Source of the DNA: Protostelium mycophagum
Lineage: Eukaryota; Evosea; Variosea; Protosteliida; Protosteliaceae
Assembly: GCA_002081555.1 (NCBI GenBank)
Contig: MZNV01003014.1
Span: 1 to 42,237, forward strand
Direction: 5' to 3'
DNA length: 42,237 nucleotides
Numbering within the stretch: the stretch's first letter is position 1; each line of letters begins with the position of its first letter. The position numbers and the translations under genes are program-made. This document shows positions 10,316-19,756 of this stretch, one piece after another. The notes below the pieces were generated by a model, which was given only the letters and a program-made list of their open reading frames with translations, was not told the origin of the DNA and searched no databases.

Positions 10316-12144
10316 TTAATCGAGGTTATCAGACTCATCTCTCTCCAATTTGTTTCCATTGAGGGATGCAAGATGCTGAAGAGAGTGGATACTCTTGTTG
10401 ACACAGCTGAATTCCAAATTTCTGTATCTAATCAAGCAAGCAGAGTCACCCTTCCTCTGACATTCTATCAACTTGTTCAAGTACTGGCGGTAACATCTAT
10501 ATATGTCAATCTTTGTACATTTTTAATACTCCCAAAAGAATGAAGAGAGAAATCACCCTTCAGCAGAGAGTTGCAATTCAGATGCCTTTCTGAGGGTGGC
10601 TGCTCTAGGATCAACATCATCAGGGTTAGTCTTTAAGTCAAGGAGTTGTAGTGCAGGGGCAAATCTGCTGATTGAAGTCTGCAGTTCGTTGGGTGAAGTG
10701 AGAGCTATATGATATAAGTATATAGAATATAAGTACATAGAATATATGATATAAGTGATCAATCTCAAAAATGTAGTCTGACCTTTCAGCTCAGAAATTC
10801 TTCCGTCCAATATCTCAGTCTCCCTCTTTGCAAACTTGCGAAGGGCCTCAAGCTCCTTCTTTCCCTCCTTCTCCTTCCCCTTCTCTTCTTTCTCCTTCTT
10901 ATCTTCCTTCTCCTTGTCCTTCTTATCCTTCTTATCCTTCTTATCCTTCTTATCCTTCTTTCCTTTCTTGTCCTTCTTTCCTTTCTTATCCTTCTTATCC
11001 TTCTTGTCCTTCTTGTCCTTCTTGTCTTTCTTATCCTTCTTGTGCTTCTTATCCTTCTCTCCATGTTTGCTCTTCTCTTCCTCCTTCTCCTTCTTCTGAT
11101 CCTCTCTCTCCTGTTGTATGTCATTGATATTATCAGCATGTTGATCTTCCCTTCTTTACTTTCTTCTCTTCCTCCTTCTTCTCCTTCTTCTTCTCTCTCT
11201 CTTCCTCATCAAACCTTTCCAAGAATTTACCCTCCTTGTAGTCCTCAAGCTTCTGTATTTGGGCTGTACATAATTCAATATGATATCTTATTCACATATG
11301 TCAAAAGACATTATAGCATATAGTGTACATTGCTGTGACAAATGTAGTTTGAGTCAACCAGAGGAATGACAATATATTTATAACACGAGCTTTGTTTAAA
11401 ATCCTTGCATCAAAAGTTTATGTACAGCAAGACTGACAAATTCCTTTTGCTTATAGGTGCAGTTGGATTCACAATAGTGTTTAACGTCATGAATTGAAGA
11501 TATAAAACGGAGACTGACCCTGTATGGCCTCAGGGGAATACTCATCGTCAGCAGCTTTGAGTTGTCTAATGTATCCAGAGTTGAATATCTTTGCATACTT
11601 GGAGAGGTTGGTCTCTGAATCTTTCTTGTCCTTCTTGTGCGCCTTCTTTTTGTCCTTTTGCTTGTCTTTCAAGAAGAGGTCTTCACTTGTTCAGAAATAA
11701 TCAAGTAGAATTAGAATTGAACTCACCCATGTTCTGAGGAGAGGACTTGTTGTAAAAGTAAGTGGCGTTTTGGAACATGGAGGTGAGGTTCTGGTACACG
11801 CCGAGTACTTTGAAAGCAAAGGGCTCATTTCTGAATGATTTTTCGATGACCTAACTCCTTATGAGCTGGTCGTCTAAAACAGATTTCAAAATCAAAAAGA
11901 AATAATGTACCTCTTTGTATAACTCGGTGAACGTCTTTGGTTGAGAACTGAAGAGACCTTGTCCAATGGGACTGGTGGTTTCGGTGGTTTCGGTATGGTC
12001 GAGGGCAGCACTCGCTTTTCTAAGTGACGTCAGCAGTGCGATGACTTTTTTTACCTACTTAACAAGGCGATCGGCAGCAGCGACGGTCTGTCTTCCTGCC
12101 TCTGCAGCAGCAGCTTCAAATTTGTTTTGCGTCTCTTGTGACAT
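10316..12144 (-). CDS. Asp-Lys-Lys repeat protein with cysteine-paired C-terminal segment
   Basis: Unrecognised protein with three visible parts. The N-terminus MSQETQNKFEAAAAEAGR is Ala-rich and helical. A conserved-looking globular stretch follows (SFRNEPFAFKVLGVYQNLTS, MFQNATYFYNKSSP), after an intron that ends just before VIEKSF. The middle is extremely charged: DKQKDKKKAHKKDKKD, then about 60 codons of near-perfect Asp-Lys-Lys triplets (about 10870-11075). The C-terminal part runs SPNELQTSISRFAPALQLLD, then across a 60-nt intron (10556-10497) into CYRQYLNKLIECQRKGDSAC and LIRYRNLEFSCVNKS, ending ERDESDNLD and TAA. The four cysteines are spaced Cx10C, Cx7C and Cx10C. This recalls twin-cysteine proteins of the mitochondrial intermembrane space, but a repeat-rich protein would be unusual there. 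It converges on the PDCD7-like gene with a 99-bp gap. Confidence 0.6.
10706..10757. repeat. AT-rich imperfect repeat inside an intron
   Basis: Short copies of ATAAGTATATAGAATATAAG and GATATAAGT alternate in the intron between the Asp-Lys-Lys part and the C-terminal part of the gene at 10316-12144. It is simple sequence and probably neutral. Confidence 0.6.
10870..11075 (-). repeat. 9-bp coding minisatellite, GGATAAGAA type (Asp-Lys-Lys)
   Basis: On the plus strand TTCTTATCC and close variants (TTCTTGTCC, TTTCCTTTC) are repeated many times. On the coding strand each unit is GAY-AAG-AAG, giving Asp-Lys-Lys with some Gly-Lys-Lys. Third-position changes (GAT/GAC) between units show the array is old enough to drift while keeping its amino-acid pattern. 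Confidence 0.85.
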
Positions 12145-12378
12145 GTTGTTTCGTGTGTGTGTCGAACTGTGTGCGACTCTCTTCTCCAAGAAGTACATGC
12201 GACAATTTTTCGAGATATCTTAATTACCCGTTGCTGCTTTCCATTTCACGGACAGTTTTCATCTTTTTTGATAATTTCAAACTGTGAGAAGGTAGATACC
12301 ATCTTTGAGACATTGAGAGTGTAATATGTCGCTTTGAGGAATCATCTAATCGTCTTGAGTTGAACTGTTTTTAGGACG
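12145..12378. promoter_or_regulatory. Divergent spacer before the AF4/FMR2-type gene
   Basis: There are 234 bp between opposed start codons. It is AT-rich with no recognisable factor site. A promoter role is inferred from orientation only. Confidence 0.4.
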
Positions 12379-14583
12379 ATGTTGGAAGCTCCTGGGACGG
12401 AGGGCAACGAAGAGTGTTCTACTTTACAGATGGGTCTTAATAAATATGGTTCAGTTGTATCCGAAAACTTGTCAAACATACAGCTGGATTTTGGGGGGTA
12501 GGGATAATTTAAAATTATCAGATTCACCAAGAATCATACAACACAGTCTCTCTCAGAAGATGTCTTCTTTCGAACAACAGAGTGAAAGCACAAACATCAA
12601 CAAGATGCTCAAGGTGAAAACTCTTATTGATGATGTCTGATCCCCTCAGGACATGACCATGGGTTTGCCACAGGTGATCTCACCTCTTTATGATCCGACA
12701 GAAGTCACTAGGATCGCTTTGGACGTCCATACTTCACAACATTCACAAAGGAACAAAAAGCCAAGGACACAAGAGACGATACCAGCGCATAAAGACAATC
12801 CTAAAGATGGACACCAAAATCACAGCGTGAAAATGCAAAAGGATACAGAAGATATAAGTCAGAAGGGACCTCTTTCCAATACACAGTCAAAATCGAGCAG
12901 ACAGCAACAGGAGAAAAGCGACACTCCTAAAGAAAGAGGTAAATATGTATTCAATCGTACTCACTTTGTTAACAAAACGTACAAACAGTCAACACTTGCG
13001 AATAGCAGCACACATTGAACTGAAAATGCAGATAAACTCATCACACCCCGCAAAGAGGATACACGCATAAATAAGGAGGACACACGCATAAATAAGGAGG
13101 ATACACGCATAAAGAAGGAGGATACACGCATAAAGAAGGATACACGGGCACACAAAGAAGAAACACGTACCCAAAAAGAAAACAAAAATGAATGTGAAGA
13201 TAAAATGGAGATAGAGGATATTAATGTCTCAGAACCGGAAGAAAAAAAGAAGGTGAGTTTCATTCTAATCACTTATTCATACTTGTTTAATTTATTATTA
13301 TGACTTGAGATTTATAAAAGATCTTTTTGTGATGGATTACCGTGGCACACAGATGATATATAAAATATCTAAATAGATTTAATACAAACTTGAAACTGAA
13401 ATTACAGATGGAGAAAGCAGAAAGCGTGGCAGATATCGAGAATCCAGAAGAAATAAAAAAAGCAGCGGTGCAGCTGAAGAGAGCAGCGGATAAGATAGAT
13501 AAGATCGACCGCAAACAGGGCGCCATTTTGTACACACAATCTGGCCTCAAATTTTTACATTGCGCTTATTTATATGAGGTTTGTCTTTTCATTTCTTGTG
13601 AGAGATGTCATACTTGCGACTATCACGCGCTAAAAATCAACATGGCACTCGGAGATTTGATAAATAGAATATGGTTGAATTTGATGTCAAAGTATTCTTG
13701 TCTTATACCGCTTTGGCTCTGCCACACAAACAGTAATCTAAATGGCTGCAATATTTCTAGATTGGATTGTGAACATAGTTCAAGTGTTTGGAATTAAAAA
13801 CTGACAAATATCAGCAACGGAAAGAGATGAAACAGGCGTCTACAATGTACGAACAGACGATAAAATTCTTCAACGATATCTCACCGAATTGCGAATCTCA
13901 AGGACCCAGATTGGCCTCCCTTTGGTAATCTTTACATTTATTTCATTCAACCTCAAATCTTGGTATTAATTTAATATTCCAACTATTTTCCCCGTTTATT
14001 TTGTGATTGGCTTCTTGCATGAAATTTTTGTTTGTGGTAACATATTGTGGTGAAACATTAAAATCAATAAAATAATGAATATTTAGCTACCAGAGCATTG
14101 CGGCAGCAATGATGAGGAAAATATTTATTTCAGACAAAGTGAGATCCGTGAAAGAAGATTTGACACATTTGATGCGCACGAGCACAAACGTGCAACCACC
14201 ACCAGGTATATAACATTTTATTCTTAAATATTATTGGCATATATTTGTTCATGTTTTTATTCGTATCACTCAAAAGAGTCTTTGAATAAAATATGCAGGA
14301 ACGTCCCCTGCAGCATACGGAACACCTCCTATAAATAACTCACCATCAGCAAATGTACACACCCGCCCTAATTTCACGCAACATGTGGGGGATATGGTCA
14401 GGGTTTTTGAGGCAAGTCGTCATCACCGTAACACAAAATAAGTAGAAACAGGCCTTTCAGAGGGCAGAGCAGTACTCGCGGCGCGCGAGAAATGAGAACA
14501 GTAGAGATGACTTTGCTTGCGCCACACTTGGTCTTTTGAATGTTACTTCGTTTATTTCTGAGGTATTTTGTTTGAATTGTTGA
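12379..14583 (+). CDS. AF4/FMR2-type protein with C-terminal homology domain
   Basis: Probable transcription-elongation scaffold. In animals AFF1-4 organise the P-TEFb/ELL super elongation complex, and their C-terminal homology domain mediates dimerisation. The N-terminal half is disordered: MLEAPGTEGNEECSTLQMG, MSSFEQQSESTNINKMLK, a Gln/Lys/Ser-rich stretch, and a tandem KEDTRIN/KEDTRIK array. The C-terminal half carries the domain: IKKAAVQLKRAADKIDKID, RKQGAILYTQSGLKFLHCAY, MYEQTIKFFNDISPNCESQG, PRLASLCYQSIAAAMMRKIF, VKEDLTHLMRTSTNV. A Pro/Ser/Asn linker leads to VRVFEAFQRAEQYSRRA and ATLGLLNVTSFIS. This order of helices and linker matches the animal domain. Introns follow MLK, KER, EKKK and others. 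The stop given reads through a possible donor after FISE; splicing there would move the end to about 14653. Confidence 0.72.
13053..13150 (+). repeat. 21-bp coding tandem repeat (KEDTRIN/KEDTRIK)
   Basis: Four consecutive near-identical units of AARGAGGAYACACGCATAAA plus one base encode KEDTRIN, KEDTRIN, KEDTRIK and KEDTRIK. They are followed by decayed KDTRAHKEETRTQKE units up to about 13171. The array lies at the start of an exon in the disordered half of the AF4/FMR2-type protein. Confidence 0.9.
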
Positions 14584-14837
14584 ACCAAAGTCTCACGCAT
14601 AAAAGATGAGAAAAGATCTTGCCGTTCAAGAAGCATCCTCTGCAGAATCATGACTTCACCTTGTAGATTGTTGTACATATAAAGAGATCGGATTAATCAT
14701 TCACATCACCATCAGCTCTCCAAACAACCAGTGTTTGTACAAGGAAAGACAGAAGGCAAACAATAAATCGTGAAGACAATCTTCTTTGATGCTCAGTCTT
14801 GGTGCGATTTATGGGGTTTGTGTGAATATGTATTTCT

Positions 14838-15732
14838 TTATAGCCCAGCTGTAATGTTTGAGACTGTCCCATTGTTGGCGGGTGTGGTGCCTCCTCCGCT
14901 ATTATTGCTGGAAGAGCCGCCAGTCTTGTAGCTGGCAATGATGAGCCAAGCCAGAGCGGCATAGAATAAGAAAACAGGGTATACAGCTAATAGTCTTCTA
15001 TGGTCTGGCACCGCAGCCGAGAGGAAACCGACAGAGGCTGAGTGAATGAGTACAAAGGTCCTCTAAAGTAGAAATTGTGAAAGACTTACCCCAAACACTC
15101 CACACAAAACCACCAGCGGCAAGCCCAAAATTGACCCAGATGTTTCGGAAGAAGAGATTGATTATGGCCGAGATGACTGCAGCTAAGACGAGAGGAAATA
15201 TACAATAACCGACCAGACACACGCTTTGAAAAAACGATCTGGACCATAATCAGTCACCCTGACCTGGCCAGTGAAAAAGACTCACACTTTTCCACCAAGC
15301 AGAATGGAATTGAGAGTGATCACTATAGAACCAATGGAGATGATGACGAATATTTGTATGGCGAGCGATCCTCCTAAGACTCTAGTCGTATGAGTATTCA
15401 ATCCATGGTCAACAACAACTCACAAAGCTAACACCACGCAAAAGACGAGAGGTCCCCAAAGATCCCCTTAATCAGTCAGAACAAGATCCAAGAGATTATG
15501 TATCATGAAAATCCGCTCACAATCACGAAGGGCTTTCTCTGAATAACCCCTGGGAATCAAAACATGAAATAACTTGTATCCTATCCTCGTTATATCTCTC
15601 CACTAGAAGAATTAGTCAATTCAGCCTGGATAATCAAGATTTCACCAAGGTAGCTGAGACTGGTTCGTCCAACGTGTTTAATTTCGTCGGAGCTTGTGTC
15701 TGCATTTGCTCCATGTCCTCGTTTTCCATCAT
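14838..15732 (-). CDS. YIPF6: YIPF6, Yip1-domain Golgi membrane protein
   Basis: Five-pass membrane protein of the YIPF family that cycles between ER and Golgi and supports vesicle traffic with Rab partners. The acidic N-terminus is MMENEDMEQMQTQAPTKLN. The YIPF6 hallmark LNTLDEPVSATLV is then spliced to a segment resembling RDxxxxGxKxxHVL and the RDWDLWGPL box. Further exons give QIFVIISIGSIVITLNSILL, VCLVGYCIFPLVLAAVISA, NLFFRNIWVNFGLAAGGFVW and LLAVYPVFLFYAALAWLIIA. The tail is short and Gly/Asn/Ser-rich, ending VSNITAGL and TAA at 14840-14838. The order and the GYCxFPL and LAVYPVFLFY signatures match animal YIPF6. I chose the first ATG of the MM pair. Confidence 0.9.
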
Positions 15733-16109
15733 CTCTGTCGCAGGATGTGAGATTGAAATAATGAAAAAACTGTGCGCAACGTCGAAGACCTTTTTTTTCT
15801 GAAAATACATTCCCAACAGGCCGAGACTTTCTCTGATCCTTTGATTGTTGGAACTTGTGATCAATATTAATGAGAGACTCAGAACCCACTGTGCACAAGA
15901 ATCAGTATGCCAGATACTAATTACTAACGGCATGATTATGCTCTTATCATAATCCACTCTTCAGATCATCAAAAAATTGAAAGAATATGACCCTTGAGGA
16001 TTGCACTCTCCCACATGAATTACCTTAAAACTGATTTATTAATTCATTTTATTTATTATTACTTTTTTTCTGTATTTCTTTGTTCAGAAAATGCAAATTC
16101 TCTCACTTC
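15733..16109. promoter_or_regulatory. Divergent spacer between YIPF6 and PDCD2L
   Basis: There are 377 bp between opposed start codons, AT-rich towards the right end (about 16020-16080). An upstream minus-strand open frame runs through 15733-15957 but has no better start or similarity than the MM pair. A promoter role is inferred. Confidence 0.4.
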
Positions 16110-17364
16110 ATGATCGCGACAGAGCATTCTCTTTTGTGTTTTCTTGGCACCCTCATCAACCCCAGGGATGATACCAACCCTCTGAACACAAAAATAGGTG
16201 GTCGTCTGGTGATTCATCCTTCATTCTCAAACTTGAATCTGATTACTTCAGATTACCTTTGGATCATCATTTGAACCACCCTCTTGTCGATCATGTGATG
16301 AGAAAATGAGTATATTTATGCATGCATATTCACCTTTAGATGAGCTCTCAGACCAACATCGTTCCCTTCTCATATTTGTTTGTCCTAAATCGTCTTGCTG
16401 TTCTAAAAGTGAAGGGTAAGGGTATGTTGTGATCACTTGAAAATGAAACTTTTTGAGGTGGTCAGTTGTGAGGAATCAAGCTCCGATAACAGAAGAAGAG
16501 AGGATGTACTATTCAAAAGAGGAGGAAATACCTTCTAAAACTCCAACTGAGAAGTTATTTGCTGAATCAGACTGGGGTGCAGGTGAGCTGGAAAGTCATC
16601 AAATGGATGATTTACGGCTGTAAGAGGCCGATGATTGGGGGGCCACAGAAAGTACAAGCACAGAAGAGCTACAAGAGATAGAGACGTTACTTGAACAAAG
16701 GTGTACAATATCTGAGAAGAAGGAGATGAATACCATGACTGACTCGAGCCCACCGATACCAGTTTCCTTCCTCTGTGAAGTAGGCAAATTCAAGGCTATT
16801 GAATTGGAGGTGGCTACAGAAAGTGAACAAGTTGAGAAGAAGGCAAGTACAAGAGAGAAAGAACTGTTGGAGCAGTATGAGACAGAAAACAAAGTGCCTT
16901 CAACAGAAGAATCCTGGGGAGGAGAGAGATATGAGAACCAAGATAGGGTATAAGATACCCTTGTATACAATCCTGATATGGACAGTTATTTTTCAAATTT
17001 CAAAAGAAGGTTGAGAAGGAACCACAGCAAGTGGTAAGGTGTGAAAGTCTTTCAATTCTATGAAATTGATATTAAAAGGTATCAATTTAACGGTCGGCCA
17101 TTATTTTTAGTGGATGAAAATGTGGAGATTCCACCATGTGTCTCGTGTGGCTCACCAAGAATCTATGAGATGCAAATCCCACAATCATCTCTCTCAATGG
17201 TAAGTTTACATCATCACCAAAACTAAACTGATAAAGGTGTTCAATTTGAAGAAGAGGGCGAGATGATGGAATTTGGGAACGTCTTAATCTTCACTTGCGC
17301 TCAGAGTTGTACACCTAAAACTTCATTCTGCCAAGAGCATATCATTGTCGAAAAAGCAATATAG
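16110..17364 (+). CDS. PDCD2L: PDCD2/PDCD2L family protein
   Basis: Cytosolic or nuclear zinc-binding chaperone-like protein; in animals and yeast the family escorts ribosomal protein uS5 during 40S assembly. The N-terminal half has MIATEHSLLCFLGTLINPRD and NTKIGGRL. After a 43-nt intron come CRSCDEKMSIFMHAYSPLDE, LIFVCPKSSCCSKSEG and GWSVVRNQAP, the first paired-Cys module. An acidic linker with two DWGA motifs (FAESDWGA, DDWGATESTSTEEL) and a Glu-rich helix follow. The C-terminal module is RYQFNGRPLFLVDENVEIPP, CVSCGSPRIYEMQIPQSSL, MMEFGNVLIFTCAQSC and HIIVEKAI, stop TAG at 17362-17364. The CxxC pairs and the WGT/FGN-like ...TCxxxC ending fit the family. PDCD2L is preferred to PDCD2 because no MYND finger is seen. 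The stop lies 2 bp from the facing gene's stop. Confidence 0.85.
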
Positions 17365-17366
17365 AT

Positions 17367-18609
17367 TCATTTTTTATCCTTTTGTTTCATCTCTTCCAAG
17401 ATGGCAGAGGCCATCTTCTTCACCTCTGCACCCCCCTCTAAAGACAGCGCGGTTGCACCTTTGATGTCTCCACCCTTTGCTCTGATTGTGATGAGTGATT
17501 TATAAGCCTCCACACATGCCCTGATTCCTCTCTCTTTCATATCCTCCCACAAGTTGTTTGATCTTTCTAAAGGTCCAAGAGAGATCATCAGCGCGTAAGT
17601 CTCGCTGTTTGGCTGCACTGAATCTTTTTTGATCATCTCGTCCCAAAGTTCATTCGCCTTGTCAAACTTCTTGTTGAAAATGTGCATCATGAGTATTGAA
17701 TTATGAGTATCTACCTATATTCTCTCAATGTTGTGTACAGAGAAATATAAACTCACGTCCAACTCCAATTCCTTCTCTTCCATCTCCTTGCTGAGGCCCT
17801 CTACCATGGCCTCATTACCAGAACGTGCATACATCTCCACTACTGGTCTGTAACTATGAGCGTCTGCTTCTATTCCATTTTCTTCCATCTCTTTCCACAC
17901 CTGCACATGTCAAAAAGACAACTTGGCACAAAAACATCTTGGAAATTTGGAATAAAAATAATCCAGGAAGAAAGACTGAAATCCTTCAAGAAGAGGGTTT
18001 GTAAGCCCAGAGTTTCTTGCCTTTTTGAATACACATTTTGACCCAGAACAAGCACACAGGACAAAAAATTGGTTTCCATTCCAACATAAAGCAAAGCTCG
18101 ATTACATCACATTCATTACCTGTACAATCTTGGGTAATTGATGAAGATTTGAGTAGGCTTCTATCATTGCATTATATAGTGTGATGTCAGGTTTTACGTC
18201 TGATTCATGCATATTATTCCACACGTTTTCTAATCTCCTCTGATCTTGAAGTTTTCCAAACGCCTTGATGACAGCACAATAAGTTGCAATGTTTGCGTCC
18301 AAGTTTTCTGAATGCATCCGTTTCCAAGCCCTCTCCACAGCCTCTACATCTCCTTTATTTCCAAACTCATTGATTCGGTCTATGTAATCTTTGATGACCG
18401 AAGGTATTCGCCTTTCCACTGGACTCTTTAATAAAAATCTGTCATCTTAATGACTGACCTTCTTGTACAGAGGTAAAGCTCCTCGATTGTGCAAGAAATA
18501 GACTTTTAGTTTGCCTCTGGCATGGTAAACATGCTCTTCGTGTGTCCAAACGTGGTATTAAGGGTCTGCAGAGGGTATTTTTAAGTGGTGGTAGCAATCT
18601 GGTGATCAT
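17367..18609 (-). CDS. Mitochondrial pentatricopeptide repeat (PPR) protein
   Basis: Predicted mitochondrial RNA-binding protein. The start ATG at 18609-18607 opens a classic presequence, MITRLLPPLKNTLCRPLIPR, rich in Arg/Leu and without acids, ending near SFTSVQEG. The repeats follow: VERAWKRMHSENLDANIATY, CAVIKAFGKLQDQRRLENVW, NNMHESDVKPDITLYNAMIE, VWKEMEENGIEADAHSYRPV, and FDKANELWDEMIKKDSVQPN followed by SETYALMISLG. At least five 35-residue PPR-type units are visible, with typical Val-Trp-(x)4-Met helices. It ends KQKDKK and TGA (17369-17367). Introns are recognised near 18100, 17900 and 17710. The RNA target is unknown. It shares a 67-bp divergent spacer with RBM48. Confidence 0.85.
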
Positions 18610-18676
18610 CGTGATGTGTTTTATGATGTGATTTCGCCGGACAATATTGAATTCTCTTCTACAAACAGACGATCTC
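18610..18676. promoter_or_regulatory. 67-bp divergent spacer between PPR and RBM48 genes
   Basis: Only 67 bp lie between the two start codons. Two start sites and both 5' UTRs must fit in, or overlap, this interval and the neighbouring coding sequence. No core-promoter motif is evident by eye. Confidence 0.5.
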
Positions 18677-19680
18677 ATGGTGAGTGGACAACCAACACCC
18701 TCATTCAACATTTTAGAATGACCAGACACGTGTGGATGTTGAGATTAGCAAACTCATCAAGAAACGTTCAGACGAAATCGAGGCGAGAAGGGAATCAGAA
18801 AACCTAGAAGCCCACAAGTTCCCTGCTGAGGTGAGAAACTAATGCTTCGTAATGTTAAAAATCCAAAGATTAAAGGCTATGTCGAAGAGAGAATGAAATA
18901 TAGAGCTAGCAAGAGGGAGACAGCTGTAAAAGTATTTACCATCTTACAAGAATCAAAATACCTTCTCGTTAAAGGTGATACGATCCTATTGGTCTGTACA
19001 TTGACCAACCTGTCGAAGGTGTACCCAGTGTTGGAGTGGAGAGAGAACTATTAAAAGCATTCTCGATTTATGGAGCGATTGCAGAGTAAAGTGAGGTTGT
19101 CTCTCTCTCTCTCATTTCTGCAGGTACAAAATATTATTCGAGTATGAAACGGAGGAATTCACAGATGTTTATTGGATTAAATTCAAACACGTGCAAGGAG
19201 CACAGATGGCAAAAAGGAGGCTGGACGACTCTCCCTTCTTTGGAGGTCTTTAATTCACCCTAATTATATCTGAATTATTCAGGGCATTTAGATGTGAGCT
19301 ACGCACCACAGTTCGAGTCAACTGCTGAAACACGCGAGAAAATTAAAGAGAGGAAAGTGATAGTGACAGAAAAGATAGCACAGCCTATTAAAAAGTAAAA
19401 TTCATCAACAAACATTTCATGACATGAAAAAGGAACACAAAAGAAGAGGAAGGGCAAGGCGTCATCACCAGAGCTGATTTTACGATACCACTGGGTGGTT
19501 CCTCTTTAGGCAGATTGCACGGTTTAGAAGGTGGGTGAAATGGTGCGATAGATGAGAAGCTCATGTCGGAGCAGGAGGAACAAAAAGGGATTCAAGCACA
19601 GTCCTCGCGATACAAAATATTCTCAAGGTAATCGAGGTTTTTCATGAAGCTAATGTTCGCAGAAACCAAAGAAACAATAA
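18677..19680 (+). CDS. RBM48: RBM48, RNA-recognition-motif protein of the minor spliceosome
   Basis: RRM protein; in animals and plants RBM48 with ARMC7 binds the capped U6 snRNA end and supports U12-type splicing. The ATG at 18677-18679 is followed directly by a 37-nt intron (18680-18716). The next exons are NDQTRVDVEISKLIKKRSDE and AHKFPAE, then IKGYVEERMKYRASKRETAV and KVFTILQESKYLLVKG. After a 44-nt intron comes the RRM core GVPSVGVERELLKAFSIYGA, FTDVYWIKFKHVQGAQMAKR and FFGGHLDVSYAPQFESTAET. The C-terminus is a Lys-rich linker, GVITRADFTIPLGGSSLGRL, and STVLAIQNILKKPKKQ with stop at 19678-19680. The match to human RBM48 (YAPEFE, SFFGG, LIKF blocks) is strong, and an N-terminal extension of about 30 residues precedes it. 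It converges on RPS18 with a 76-bp gap. Confidence 0.88.
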
Positions 19681-19756
19681 ATGTGAAATACTCAAGTTGA
19701 TGCATTGTTTCCTATCGCTGCGGTATTTATTGTTGACCGGCTCGAGAGCCAAAAGT

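Noticed and set aside
10786-11139. Arg-rich minus-strand ORF and Ser/Pro-rich plus-strand ORFs over the 9-bp array
   Set aside because: They are frame shadows of the Asp-Lys-Lys array; only the DKK frame continues into flanking exons with sensible splice sites.
12961-13272. Minus-strand ORF with repeated RVSSxFM units
   Set aside because: Antisense shadow of the KEDTRI array in the AF4/FMR2-type gene.
14457-14962. Minus-strand ORFs between the AF4/FMR2-type gene and YIPF6
   Set aside because: The first is antisense to the AF4/FMR2-type C-terminus; the second is out of frame with the YIPF6 last exon.
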